This document shows, piece by piece, positions 54,952 to 64,000 of a DNA stretch of 64,000 nucleotides. The DNA comes from Pelagibacteraceae bacterium AG-319-F18 (GTDB taxonomy: Bacteria > Pseudomonadota > Alphaproteobacteria > Pelagibacterales > Pelagibacteraceae). The stretch spans positions 62,001 to 126,000 of the forward strand of contig QBXA01000001.1 in the NCBI GenBank assembly GCA_003283905.1, written 5' to 3'. The translations under genes were made by a program, and so were the position numbers. Below the pieces are notes generated by a model, which worked only from the letters and a program-made list of their open reading frames with translations, had not been told where the DNA came from and searched no databases. How positions within the stretch are numbered: the first letter of the stretch is position 1; each line of letters opens with the position of its first letter.

Positions 54952-56774
54952 GCTGCAGCACCAGATTTTTCACTTTTTTTTCTTTCATGTGGATCAAGAA
55001 TTGCTTTCCTCAATCTACAAGAATCTGGAGTTATTTCCAAAGCTTCGTCAGTATTTAACAAGCTTAACTGCTCAGCTATAGACATTTTTCTAACTGGAGT
55101 TAAAACTACATTTTCATCAGTTCCTTGAGTTCTCATGTTAGTTAATTTTTTACCTTTCATAACATTAATAATCATATCACCAGGTTTTGGTGATAAGCCA
55201 ACAATCATACCTGGATATACAGGATCATTATGAGTTACAAACATTTCTCCCCTAGCTTGTAAATTAAAAATAGCAAAGGCAACAGCTTTACCTTTTTCCA
55301 TTGAAATTAAAGCACCGTTTCTTCTGCCTTCCATATCTCCCTCAAAAGGTCCATAATCGTAGAATATTCTATTAATTACACCATTTCCTTTTGTAAGAGT
55401 TAAAAACCTACTCGTATATCCCATTAAACCTCTAGTAGGAGCATGAAATATTAATCTTTTTTTATCTTTGCCAGTATCTTTTAAATCTATGAGCTTGCCT
55501 TTTCTTCTGTTCATTGAGTCTATGACTTTTGATGAATGCTCTTCATCTAAATCCATAGTTATTTCTTCAATGGGTTCTAGTTTATTTCCACTTCCGTCAG
55601 TTTTATATAATACTTTAGGAGGGCTTACTGTCATTTCAAAACCTTCTCTTCTCATTTGAGTAAGTAAAATTTCTAACATAAGTTCGCCACGTCCGCTTAC
55701 TTCGAATGAGTCGTTTCCATTATTTTCTGAAAAAGTAATACCAACATTATTTTGAGCTTCTTGAAGTAGCCTATCTCTAATTTGAGTACTAGTAAGTTTT
55801 TTACCTTCAGTTCCAGCTAAAGGAGAGGTGTTAACTGTAATCGTAATAGACATTGTTGGTGGATCTATAGGTGTTGCTGGAATTGGTTCATTCACCTCTG
55901 GATCACAAATAGTATCAGCAACATTAGCTTTTTCTAATCCAGCCACAACTACGATGTCACCAGCTTCACCAACTTCAATAGGAATTTTTTTTGTTCCTTC
56001 GTATCTAAAAATTTTAGTTAATTTACCTTCATCAACTTTTTCACCTTTTAAATTTATAGCTTTAATTGATTGATTAGCCTTAGCGGTTCCCTGAGTTATT
56101 CTTCCAACTAAACTTCTTCCTAAAAAACTATCAGCATAAAGAAGAGTTGAAAGCATTGCAAAAGGTTTTGATTTATCAAGTTCAGCAGGTTTTACATGAT
56201 TAACAATTAAATCTAAAAGAGGATTTAAATTTTCTCGAGGACCATGAACTTCTTTATCTGCCCATCCTGATCTTCCACTTGCGTATAAAACTGGAAAATC
56301 TAGTTGTTCTTCATTTGCATCTAAACTTACAAATAAATCAAAAGTTTCATCTAAAACTTCATTAGCTCTTTGGTCTGCTTTATCTAATTTGTTAATTACA
56401 ACGATTGGTTTTAATCCTTGTTTAAGAGCTTTTGATAATACAAATTTTGTTTGTGGCATCACACCCTCTGCTGAGTCGATAAGTAATAAAGCACCGTCTG
56501 CCATACTTAGTACTCTTTCAACCTCTGCAGCAAAATCCCTGTGTCCTGGGGTATCAATAATATTAATTCTAGAGTCTTTCCAGTTTATCGAAGCTGGTTT
56601 TGCTAAAATTGTAATACCTCTCTCTTTTTCAAGTTCACCAGAATCCATTAATCTTTCATCAACAACTTCGTTTTCTCTAAATGATCCACTTTGTTTCATT
56701 AGATTGTCTATCAAAGTAGTTTTGCCGTGGTCTACGTGGGCAATGATAGTGATGTTTCTGATATTGTTGCTCAT
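54948..56774 (-). CDS. typA: Ribosome-associated GTPase TypA/BipA
   Basis: A 608-residue translational GTPase active in ribosome assembly and stress. The P-loop IIAHVDHGKTTL, switch II DTPGHRDF, NKLD specificity motif and the C-terminal BipA-specific GLMGYTSRFLTLT region are all present. Complete. It diverges from the DEAD-box gene across a 177-base AT-rich gap with no clear signal. Confidence 0.95.
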   Translation of the reverse strand: MSNNIRNITIIAHVDHGKTTLIDNLMKQSGSFRENEVVDERLMDSGELEKERGITILAKPASINWKDSRINIIDTPGHRDFAAEVERVLSMADGALLLIDSAEGVMPQTKFVLSKALKQGLKPIVVINKLDKADQRANEVLDETFDLFVSLDANEEQLDFPVLYASGRSGWADKEVHGPRENLNPLLDLIVNHVKPAELDKSKPFAMLSTLLYADSFLGRSLVGRITQGTAKANQSIKAINLKGEKVDEGKLTKIFRYEGTKKIPIEVGEAGDIVVVAGLEKANVADTICDPEVNEPIPATPIDPPTMSITITVNTSPLAGTEGKKLTSTQIRDRLLQEAQNNVGITFSENNGNDSFEVSGRGELMLEILLTQMRREGFEMTVSPPKVLYKTDGSGNKLEPIEEITMDLDEEHSSKVIDSMNRRKGKLIDLKDTGKDKKRLIFHAPTRGLMGYTSRFLTLTKGNGVINRIFYDYGPFEGDMEGRRNGALISMEKGKAVAFAIFNLQARGEMFVTHNDPVYPGMIVGLSPKPGDMIINVMKGKKLTNMRTQGTDENVVLTPVRKMSIAEQLSLLNTDEALEITPDSCRLRKAILDPHERKKSEKSGAAA

Positions 56775-56951
56775 AAATTGTGGCTCTTATACATTAATTC
56801 TTTGATTTGAAAACTTAAAAAAAGTCAGTATTTACTTCATAAATAGACATTAACAAAAAATTCATTTCTTGTGATTGTTTAAAAAACATATAGATATCGC
56901 AATAAAATTAGCTGTAATAAAGAATCATTATCTATATTTCAAATTCATTAA

Positions 56952-58412
56952 ATGGAAAATTTTAAATTATTAAAAATAGAAGACTCATTAAAAAATTCAT
57001 TAAACAAAATGAATTTTACCAAACCAACTCCTATCCAAGGCATGGCGATCCCTGCTGCATTAGAGGGTAAAGATATTTTGGGAACCGCACAAACAGGAAC
57101 AGGAAAAACATTAGCATTTAGTATTCCATTAATTAATAAATTAATTTTAGATAAAAATGCTTTTGCGCTTGTGATGTGTCCTACAAGAGAATTAGCCACT
57201 CAAGTCATGGAAGCAATCAAAAGTATTATTAGTGATAAAATAAGCATCAAAACAGCTTTACTTATTGGCGGTGAGTCAATGCAGAAACAACTGAGACAAC
57301 TAGGAAATAGATCGAGAATAATAGTAGGTACACCCGGTAGAATTAATGATCATTTAAAGAGGAAAAGTTTAAACTTATCAGCAACAAAATATTTAGTGTT
57401 AGATGAAACAGATAGAATGTTAGATATGGGTTTTACCCCACAAATTGAAATGGTTTTAAAATTTGTACCAAAAGAACATCAAACATTACTGTTTTCAGCA
57501 ACATTGCCTCAAAATATTTTAAGAATTTCAGAAAGATATTTAAATAAACCTGAAAGAATTTCTACTGGAGCTACATCAGTTCCAATAGCTAAAATCAAAC
57601 AAGAAACACTTCAGGTTTTTAAAGAAAATAAATACGATGAATTAATAGATCAATTTTTAGCAAGAAAAGGATCAATTTTAGTTTTTGTTAAAACTAAAAG
57701 AAATGCAGATAAAATGGTTAAGCGTCTAAAAGAGGAAGGACATTCAGCAGATGCTATTCATGGAGACCTTAGACAAAGTAAAAGAGATCGCGTAATTAAT
57801 TCTTTTAGAAAAGGTTTAAAAAGGATTTTGATAGCAACTGATGTTGCAGCTAGAGGTCTAGATATCCCTTTAATTCAACATGTAATTAACTATGATCTTC
57901 CACAAGTCCCAGAAGATTATATTCATAGAATTGGAAGAACCGCTAGAGCTGGATCAGAGGGATCTGCTCTAACTTTTTTGACGCCAGATGATAGATCAAT
58001 ATGGAACGCAATAAATAAATTAATTGATCCAAATTTTAAACTAGCCCCTAGTAGTTTAAGAAGAAATTCAAAAAACAAAAGGAAAGGCAAAAGACCGAAT
58101 AATAAAAAAAGAAAATTAAGAGAAGAAAAGAAATTTAATTTCAAAGATAAAAGAAGATCTGAAAGGCCAAAAAGAGAGATAGAAAAAAAAGATTTTAGTT
58201 TTAAAAGAAAGAAAAAATTTTTTAAAAAGAAGCAAGCAAAACCAGCTGGATTTACAAACAACCCAAAATATCTTGAAAAAAAACACTCAGAAAGTCCATC
58301 ATCAGATGGAGAAAGAAAAAAATTTAGTTTTAAAGGCAAGAAAAAGTTTAAAAATAGACACAGTAGATCAAAAAAGTTTACATTTAAAAAACACAATAAA
58401 AAAAGAAGATAA
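56952..58412 (+). CDS. rhlE: DEAD-box RNA helicase, RhlE type
   Basis: A 486-residue helicase. The core (about residues 1-370) has the Q motif, AQTGTGKT, PTRELA, the DEAD-box variant VLDETDRMLD (DETD), SAT, and the HRIGRTARAG motif VI. The C-terminal 110 residues are lysine/arginine-rich low complexity with KKFSFK-like repeats. Such tails bind RNA. DETD in place of DEAD is a known variant and should not abolish activity. Confidence 0.93.
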   Translation: MENFKLLKIEDSLKNSLNKMNFTKPTPIQGMAIPAALEGKDILGTAQTGTGKTLAFSIPLINKLILDKNAFALVMCPTRELATQVMEAIKSIISDKISIKTALLIGGESMQKQLRQLGNRSRIIVGTPGRINDHLKRKSLNLSATKYLVLDETDRMLDMGFTPQIEMVLKFVPKEHQTLLFSATLPQNILRISERYLNKPERISTGATSVPIAKIKQETLQVFKENKYDELIDQFLARKGSILVFVKTKRNADKMVKRLKEEGHSADAIHGDLRQSKRDRVINSFRKGLKRILIATDVAARGLDIPLIQHVINYDLPQVPEDYIHRIGRTARAGSEGSALTFLTPDDRSIWNAINKLIDPNFKLAPSSLRRNSKNKRKGKRPNNKKRKLREEKKFNFKDKRRSERPKREIEKKDFSFKRKKKFFKKKQAKPAGFTNNPKYLEKKHSESPSSDGERKKFSFKGKKKFKNRHSRSKKFTFKKHNKKRR

Positions 58413-58414
58413 TT

Positions 58415-58528
58415 TTAAGATTTTTTAGCTTTTTCTTTTTTTATTTTTCTTTTTTCTTTTAGGCTTAATTTTGGTTTTTTGCTAACATTTGAGTCTTTAA
58501 ATGATTTTCCACTATATCTTTTTGACAT
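58415..58528 (-). CDS. Small basic protein, 37 residues
   Basis: ATG at 58528 to TAA at 58415. The product begins MSKRYSGKSF and ends in a run of lysines (about 15 Lys and Arg of 37). It occupies the gap after the helicase gene and looks like a conserved short basic ORF, possibly ribosome- or RNA-binding. Composition fits coding, but with no ribosome-binding site and such low complexity, chance cannot be excluded. Confidence 0.5.
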   Translation of the reverse strand: MSKRYSGKSFKDSNVSKKPKLSLKEKRKIKKEKAKKS

Positions 58529-58601
58529 TTGAATAGTTTATCATTCTTTAATGGATTTCTTATGATTTTTTCAAATATTTTTTAAAAGATTTTACATAAA
58601 A

Positions 58602-58675
58602 AAAAATGGCAGTAAAAACTACCCTTTTTGAATTTTGTTTTAAGTAAGAACGGTTACATGTGCATTCCACCCATT
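58602..58675 (-). repeat. Diverged copy of the groEL 3' end and terminator
   Basis: This stretch aligns without gaps to 59552-59625 (offset 950): the groEL terminator hairpin, the spacer, the stop codon and the last six codons. Its minus strand reads MGGMHM then TAA at 58656-58654, against MGGMGM in groEL. The hairpin copy keeps the loop and most of the stem but has two mismatches, so it may be weak. Upstream of the ATG it is followed by unrelated sequence and a stop. It flanks the 3' side of the FkbM gene. Confidence 0.75.
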
Positions 58676-58690
58676 TACTGTTAAATTTTT

Positions 58691-59437
58691 TTAATTTAAA
58701 GTATTAAGTATTTTTTTACCTTTATCGATCTCGTTTATAATTGATTTTCTTATAAAAAGTATATCAATTTGTGTGAGCACTTTGTCTATATAGTGAATTT
58801 CACATATATCGTATGGAACAAAGTTGATTAAATTTAAATAATTAATATATTCATTAAGATTTGGAGAATGTAAATTATAGTGAATTATTGGACACTCCAG
58901 AAGTAAAACCTTACAATTTTCAACAGTTTTTTTCCCGCCATTTAAAATATCAATTTCACTCCCCTGTGTGTCAATTTTAATAAAATCTGGAAAAGGTAAG
59001 TTATTTTTTTCTACAATATTATCAAGTGTATCTGTTTTTTTTATTTGGGGTAATAAATTTTTTTCATAAAAATTTGTTTGTTCTGGATAGTATGAGTCGC
59101 CAGTGTGTGCTTTAGAATAAAACTTTACTTCTTTTACTTTATCTGACAATACAGAAATAAAATATTTAAAATTTAATTTTTTTAAATACATTTCATTTTC
59201 TATGTTTGCTTCAAATAAAAAAAAATTTTTATTTTTTAATGAAGTATTATTTAAAAAAATACTCCAATTACCTTTAAATGCTCCAATATCATAAATATTT
59301 TGTATTTTAATTTTTTTCTTCATTAAATCTATTAAATTGCTATTTAATTTATGTCTGTAAAAAGAGTTAAATAGTTTGGAGAATTTTTTGGGGAAAAATT
59401 TAAATAATTTATAAGTTAATATGTGTTTTAATTTCAT
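58691..59437 (-). CDS. FkbM-family SAM-dependent methyltransferase
   Basis: A 248-residue methyltransferase with the SAM motif IYDIGAFKGNWSIF and the FkbM signature FIKIDTQGSEIDILNGG. Such enzymes often O-methylate sugars of surface polysaccharides. It is the only gene between groEL and a diverged second copy of groEL's 3' end, suggesting it came in by integration there. Three phased TTCATTG repeats lie upstream. Acceptor unknown. Confidence 0.82.
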   Translation of the reverse strand: MKLKHILTYKLFKFFPKKFSKLFNSFYRHKLNSNLIDLMKKKIKIQNIYDIGAFKGNWSIFLNNTSLKNKNFFLFEANIENEMYLKKLNFKYFISVLSDKVKEVKFYSKAHTGDSYYPEQTNFYEKNLLPQIKKTDTLDNIVEKNNLPFPDFIKIDTQGSEIDILNGGKKTVENCKVLLLECPIIHYNLHSPNLNEYINYLNLINFVPYDICEIHYIDKVLTQIDILFIRKSIINEIDKGKKILNTLN

Positions 59438-59498
59438 AAACTCCTATATTGTTTTTATCATTATTCAAAAAAAAAACCCCCTCTAATCATCTTAAATT

Positions 59499-59529
59499 GT
59501 TCATTGAACATTCATTGAAAAGTTCATTG
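59499..59529. promoter_or_regulatory. Three helically phased TTCATTG repeats upstream of the FkbM gene
   Basis: TTCATTG occurs at 59500, 59511 and 59523, 11 and 12 bases apart, so about one helical turn each. The first lies in an 11-bp palindrome GTTCATTGAAC (59499-59509). This is about 60-95 bases before the FkbM ATG and looks like a tandem operator; the regulator is unknown. A LexA-type GTTC-N7-GTTC reading matches only partly. Confidence 0.35.
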
Positions 59530-59551
59530 CAGATTTTTACGACAGGCAAAA

Positions 59552-59579
59552 AAAAAGGGCAGTAAAAACTGCCCTTTTT
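59552..59579 (-). terminator. Intrinsic terminator of groESL
   Basis: A 12-bp perfect stem (AAAAAGGGCAGT with ACTGCCCTTTTT) around an AAAA loop, 25 bases after the groEL stop, with a run of 9 U on the minus-strand transcript. Strong intrinsic terminator for the groES-groEL message. Confidence 0.88.
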
Positions 59580-59603
59580 GAATATTTAATTGGGTAGAAA
59601 TTT

Positions 59604-61283
<1,680 letters not shown>

Positions 61284-61288
61284 TTAAA

Positions 61289-61579
61289 TTATTTACCTGA
61301 AATACCCATAATGTCCGACTCTTTCATTATGCTGTATTCTTTACCATCAATTTTAACTTCAGTTCCTGACCATTTGCCAAATAAAACTTTGTCACCAACT
61401 TTAACATCCATTGGTATTAATTTACCATCTTCTGTTTTAGCTCCTCCTCCAACAGCAACTACTTTTCCTTCTTGGGGTTTTTCTTGTGCTGTATCTGGTA
61501 TGATTATTCCTCCTGCAGTTTTCTCACTGCTATCTAAAACTTCGATTAATACTCTGTCATGTAACGGTTTAAACTTCAT
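61289..61579 (-). CDS. groES: Co-chaperonin GroES
   Basis: A 96-residue GroEL lid. [30 protein letters not shown] with the mobile loop, and [15 protein letters not shown] are family-typical. A good AAGGAG ribosome-binding site and an RpoH-type promoter lie upstream; no CIRCE element (TTAGCACTC-N9-GAGTGCTAA) was found. Confidence 0.98.
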   Translation of the reverse strand: MKFKPLHDRVLIEVLDSSEKTAGGIIIPDTAQEKPQEGKVVAVGGGAKTEDGKLIPMDVKVGDKVLFGKWSGTEVKIDGKEYSIMKESDIMGISGK

Positions 61580-61603
61580 AAATTCTCCTTATTAAATATG
61601 AAC

Positions 61604-61634
61604 CTCATATAGATACTGACCAAGCTTTTTCAAG
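61604..61634 (-). promoter_or_regulatory. RpoH (sigma-32) promoter of groESL
   Basis: On the minus strand CTTGAAAAA (61634-61626) is the -35 and, 17 bases after the CTTG core, TCTATATGAG (61613-61604) is the -10. It fits the alphaproteobacterial RpoH consensus CTTG-N17-CYTATNTNNG at all but one position. The transcript would start about 20 bases before the groES ATG. Confidence 0.62.
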
Positions 61635-61701
61635 ATAATATGAAAAATAAGTTCTGAAAAATCCTAGGAAATTAAGGATTTTATGGTTTATACCTTAAAT
61701 T

Positions 61702-62520
61702 ATGACTAAAAATTTAGATTCTGAAGGCTTGCAGTCGATAGCTGAAAATTATGATCTTTTTTATATAGATCTATGGGGAGTAATTCATAATGGTATTAAA
61801 CTCCATGAAGGTGCTATTTTTACTCTTAAAAAATTATTGGAGATTAATAAAAATTTTGTTTTATTAACAAATGCGCCAAGACCAATTCAGCCAGTTAAAG
61901 AATTTTTAGAAAAAATGGGTATGGAAAAAAAATTTATAGATAAAGTTTTTACTTCCGGTGAAGCAGCTCTTAATTATCTCAAAAATTTTTATTCTTCAAA
62001 AAGATTTTATCACATAGGCCCTCCTAGAGATTTTGATTTATTTAATAACTTTAAAAATAATAAATCTAAAGATATTAATGAAAGCCAATATTTTTTATGT
62101 ACTGGTTTGTTTGATGATTATGATCAAGATTTAAATTATTATAAAGATTTATTAGAAAATCATATTGATAAAAAAATGATTTGTACAAATCCAGATTTAA
62201 TAGTTGATAAAGGAAATAAAAGAGAATTATGCGCAGGATCTGTTGCTATGGTGTTTGAAAAAATGGGAGGAGGTGTTGTATACTTTGGAAAACCTTATCC
62301 ACAGGTTTATAATCAATCAATAGACAATAAAAATAAAAAAATTCTATCAATTGGAGATAATCTCAATACTGATATTAAGGGTGCTAATCTATTAAATTAT
62401 GACTCTTTATTAATTTCTAATGGAGTGCATAAGAATGAAATACAAAACAATGGAATAGAAGCAGTATCAAAACAATATGAGTCAATTGTAAACTTTATAC
62501 AGTCAGATTTAAGATGGTAA
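61702..62520 (+). CDS. HAD-superfamily hydrolase, subfamily IIA
   Basis: A 272-residue hydrolase with the nucleophile motif FYIDLWGVIHNG, the TNAPRP motif, and IGDNLNTDIKGAN as the metal site. It matches the family of sugar- or nucleotide-phosphatase-like HADs often placed before ribF in alphaproteobacteria. Substrate unknown. It overlaps ribF by 7 bases and diverges from groES. Confidence 0.8.
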   Translation: MTKNLDSEGLQSIAENYDLFYIDLWGVIHNGIKLHEGAIFTLKKLLEINKNFVLLTNAPRPIQPVKEFLEKMGMEKKFIDKVFTSGEAALNYLKNFYSSKRFYHIGPPRDFDLFNNFKNNKSKDINESQYFLCTGLFDDYDQDLNYYKDLLENHIDKKMICTNPDLIVDKGNKRELCAGSVAMVFEKMGGGVVYFGKPYPQVYNQSIDNKNKKILSIGDNLNTDIKGANLLNYDSLLISNGVHKNEIQNNGIEAVSKQYESIVNFIQSDLRW

Positions 62521-63434
62521 AATTATATAAAAATTTTGATATTAATAAAAATCATAAAGAATCAATAATTCTAATTGGTAATTTTGATGGAGTACATTTA
62601 GGTCATCAAAAATTATTTAAATTAGCCAAATCATATAAAAAAAAACATAACTTAAAAATTGGTGTAATTAATTTTGATCCAATGCCAAAAATGTTTTTTA
62701 ACAAATCCTTAAAAAATTTCAGATTATCTAGCATTAATCAAAAACTCAATTTATTAAATAATCTTGGAGTTGATTTTATTGTAACTAAAAAATTTGATAA
62801 AACTTTTTCAAAAAAAAAATCAATTAATTTTATAAAAAATATTTTATCAAATAAATTAAAAGCAAGATTTATATTTGTCAGCAATAATTTTAGATTTGGA
62901 AATAAAAGAGAAGGAGATGTAAGGCTTTTAATTCAAAATGAGAATAAATATAATTATCAAGTTGTTAAACCAAAACCTCTTTTTATTAATAAAAAGATAG
63001 TTTCATCTTCTTTAATTAGAAGTTATTTGGAAAAAGGTTTCTTAGAAAAAACTAATAGATTGTTAAATAGAAGATGGTCTATTGATGGAATGGTACAAAA
63101 AGGCAGGCAAGTTGGAAAAAAAATTGGTTTTCCAACATGCAACATAGATATTAAAGATTATATTCTGGCCAAACCAGGTGTGTATGCGGTAAGGGTTTCA
63201 CGTAAAAATAATTTTAGAAATCTTAAAGGGATAGCAAATCTTGGTTATAGACCAACATTTAATCAAAAAAAAATCTTACTAGAGGTTCATTTGTTTAATT
63301 TTTCTGGAAATCTTTATAATAAGCACTTATCAGTTGAGTTTTTAAAATTTATAAGAAAAGAGAAAAAATTTAAAAATATTAATAAGTTGAAATCTCAAAT
63401 TAAGTTAGATTTAAAAAAAGCAAAGAGAGCATAA
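62514..63434 (+). CDS. ribF: Bifunctional riboflavin kinase/FAD synthetase
   Basis: Makes FMN and FAD from riboflavin. N-terminal adenylyltransferase with [14 protein letters not shown] (about residues 20-35), C-terminal kinase with [15 protein letters not shown] and the GVYAVRV and [11 protein letters not shown] motifs. 306 residues, complete. The stop overlaps the ileS start by one base. Confidence 0.95.
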   Translation: MVKLYKNFDINKNHKESIILIGNFDGVHLGHQKLFKLAKSYKKKHNLKIGVINFDPMPKMFFNKSLKNFRLSSINQKLNLLNNLGVDFIVTKKFDKTFSKKKSINFIKNILSNKLKARFIFVSNNFRFGNKREGDVRLLIQNENKYNYQVVKPKPLFINKKIVSSSLIRSYLEKGFLEKTNRLLNRRWSIDGMVQKGRQVGKKIGFPTCNIDIKDYILAKPGVYAVRVSRKNNFRNLKGIANLGYRPTFNQKKILLEVHLFNFSGNLYNKHLSVEFLKFIRKEKKFKNINKLKSQIKLDLKKAKRA

Positions 63435-64000
63435 TGAGTAATTCACAAATTAATCTTCCAAAAACAGCTTTTTCTATGAAGGCTAATTTACCAGTAAGAG
63501 AGCCAGAAATCTTAGAATACTGGAAAAAAATTAATTTGTATCAAGAGATTAGACAGTCTAGCAAAGGCAAAGAAAAGTTTGTCTTACATGATGGCCCACC
63601 GTATGCAAATGGTAATATTCACATGGGTACTGCTCTAAATAAAATTTTAAAAGACATCATAGTTAAATTTCATCAAATGGATGGGAAAGACTCGATATAT
63701 GTTCCAGGATGGGATTGTCATGGTTTGCCAATTGAGTGGAAAATAGAAGAGCAATATAAAAAAAATAAAAAAAATAAAAATGAAGTTCCAATAGTAGAGT
63801 TTAGAAAAGAATGTAGATCATTTGCAGAAAAATGGATTGAGGTTCACAAAGGACAATTTAAACGACTAGGCGTTATAGGTGATTGGGAAAATTATTACTC
63901 TACAATGAGTTATGATGCAGAAGCTCAGATTGTAAGAGAATTAGGAAAATTTTTGAAAGAAGGTAGTTTGTACCGAGGGTTCAAACCTGTTTTGTGGTCT
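63434..64000 (+). CDS. ileS: Isoleucyl-tRNA synthetase, N-terminal part (3' end outside window)
   Basis: The frame opens at ATG 63434, overlapping the ribF stop by one base, and runs off the right edge after 189 codons. The HIGH-type motif [18 protein letters not shown] and the [18 protein letters not shown] stretch identify IleRS. The editing domain and KMSKS loop lie beyond the window. Confidence 0.95.
   Translation, partial: MSNSQINLPKTAFSMKANLPVREPEILEYWKKINLYQEIRQSSKGKEKFVLHDGPPYANGNIHMGTALNKILKDIIVKFHQMDGKDSIYVPGWDCHGLPIEWKIEEQYKKNKKNKNEVPIVEFRKECRSFAEKWIEVHKGQFKRLGVIGDWENYYSTMSYDAEAQIVRELGKFLKEGSLYRGFKPVLWS

Noticed and set aside
56389-56805. 138-codon ORF antisense to the start of typA
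   Set aside because: Shadow of the conserved GTPase domain; runs across the typA promoter region and has no recognisable motif.
57923-58396. 157-codon ORF antisense to the helicase 3' end
   Set aside because: Phe/Leu-rich product is just the complement of the Lys/Arg-rich helicase tail.
59499-59529. LexA box (GTTC-N7-GTTC)
   Set aside because: Only GTTC-N7-ATTC is present; half the consensus is missing, so a phased-repeat operator is the better reading.

Overview
The window looks like a chromosomal segment of a SAR11 alphaproteobacterium (Candidatus Pelagibacter type). The basis is a very AT-rich composition, genes that abut or overlap by 1-20 bp, AT-rich codon use, no insertion sequences, and typical alphaproteobacterial genes: class I LysRS, RegA/PrrA, ChvI/ChvG, TldD/PmbA, and TsaE next to AmgK/MurU homologues. 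No rRNA, tRNA, CRISPR array or transposase was seen, and no gene-free stretch exceeds 300 bases.

Layout. 1-2.8 kb: lysK (partial), pyrD, rpmB, a YhhQ/VUT transporter. 2.8-5.9 kb (minus): a polyamine operon with an ornithine-type decarboxylase, a deoxyhypusine-synthase-like enzyme and an agmatinase-family ureohydrolase. 6-12.3 kb: regA-type regulator, bioY, polA, chvI-chvG. 12.4-17.5 kb: ahcY, tsaE, an amgK/murU pair, gpmA, a VanZ-like protein, a lytic-transglycosylase-like lipoprotein. 17.5-24.4 kb: RND pump and adaptor, sulfurtransferase, msrA, EamA exporter, AlkA-type glycosylase.

24.4-42.6 kb is a nearly complete purine-catabolism locus. Uptake is by a BMP-type ABC transporter and an NCS2 permease. 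Guanine goes to xanthine (deaminase), urate (XdhAB), 5-hydroxyisourate (PuuD), OHCU (UraH), allantoin (UraD), allantoate (PuuE), ureidoglycolate plus urea (allantoicase), and glyoxylate plus urea (ureidoglycolate lyase). The locus has three oddities: xdhB carries an apparent +1 frameshift in a T6 run, XdhC is split into two genes, and PuuD lacks its usual C-terminal cytochrome c while a free cytochrome c lies in the cluster.

42.6-54.9 kb: small heat-shock protein with a ROSE-like leader, oligopeptidase B, J-domain protein, GT9 glycosyltransferase, DapA-like aldolase, cfa, a lysine-rich coiled-coil protein, tldD-pmbA, and membrane or exported proteins of unknown role. 54.9-64 kb: typA, DEAD-box helicase, an FkbM methyltransferase, groES-groEL, HAD hydrolase, ribF and partial ileS.

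The most unusual structural signal is at 58.6-59.6 kb. The FkbM gene lies between the intact groEL 3' end with its terminator and a diverged second copy of that same 3' end and terminator. This is the layout left when DNA integrates at a gene's 3' end. The other leading signals are the ROSE-like thermometer, the xdhB frameshift and the PuuD/cytochrome c split. All calls come from reading the sequence; no database search was run.
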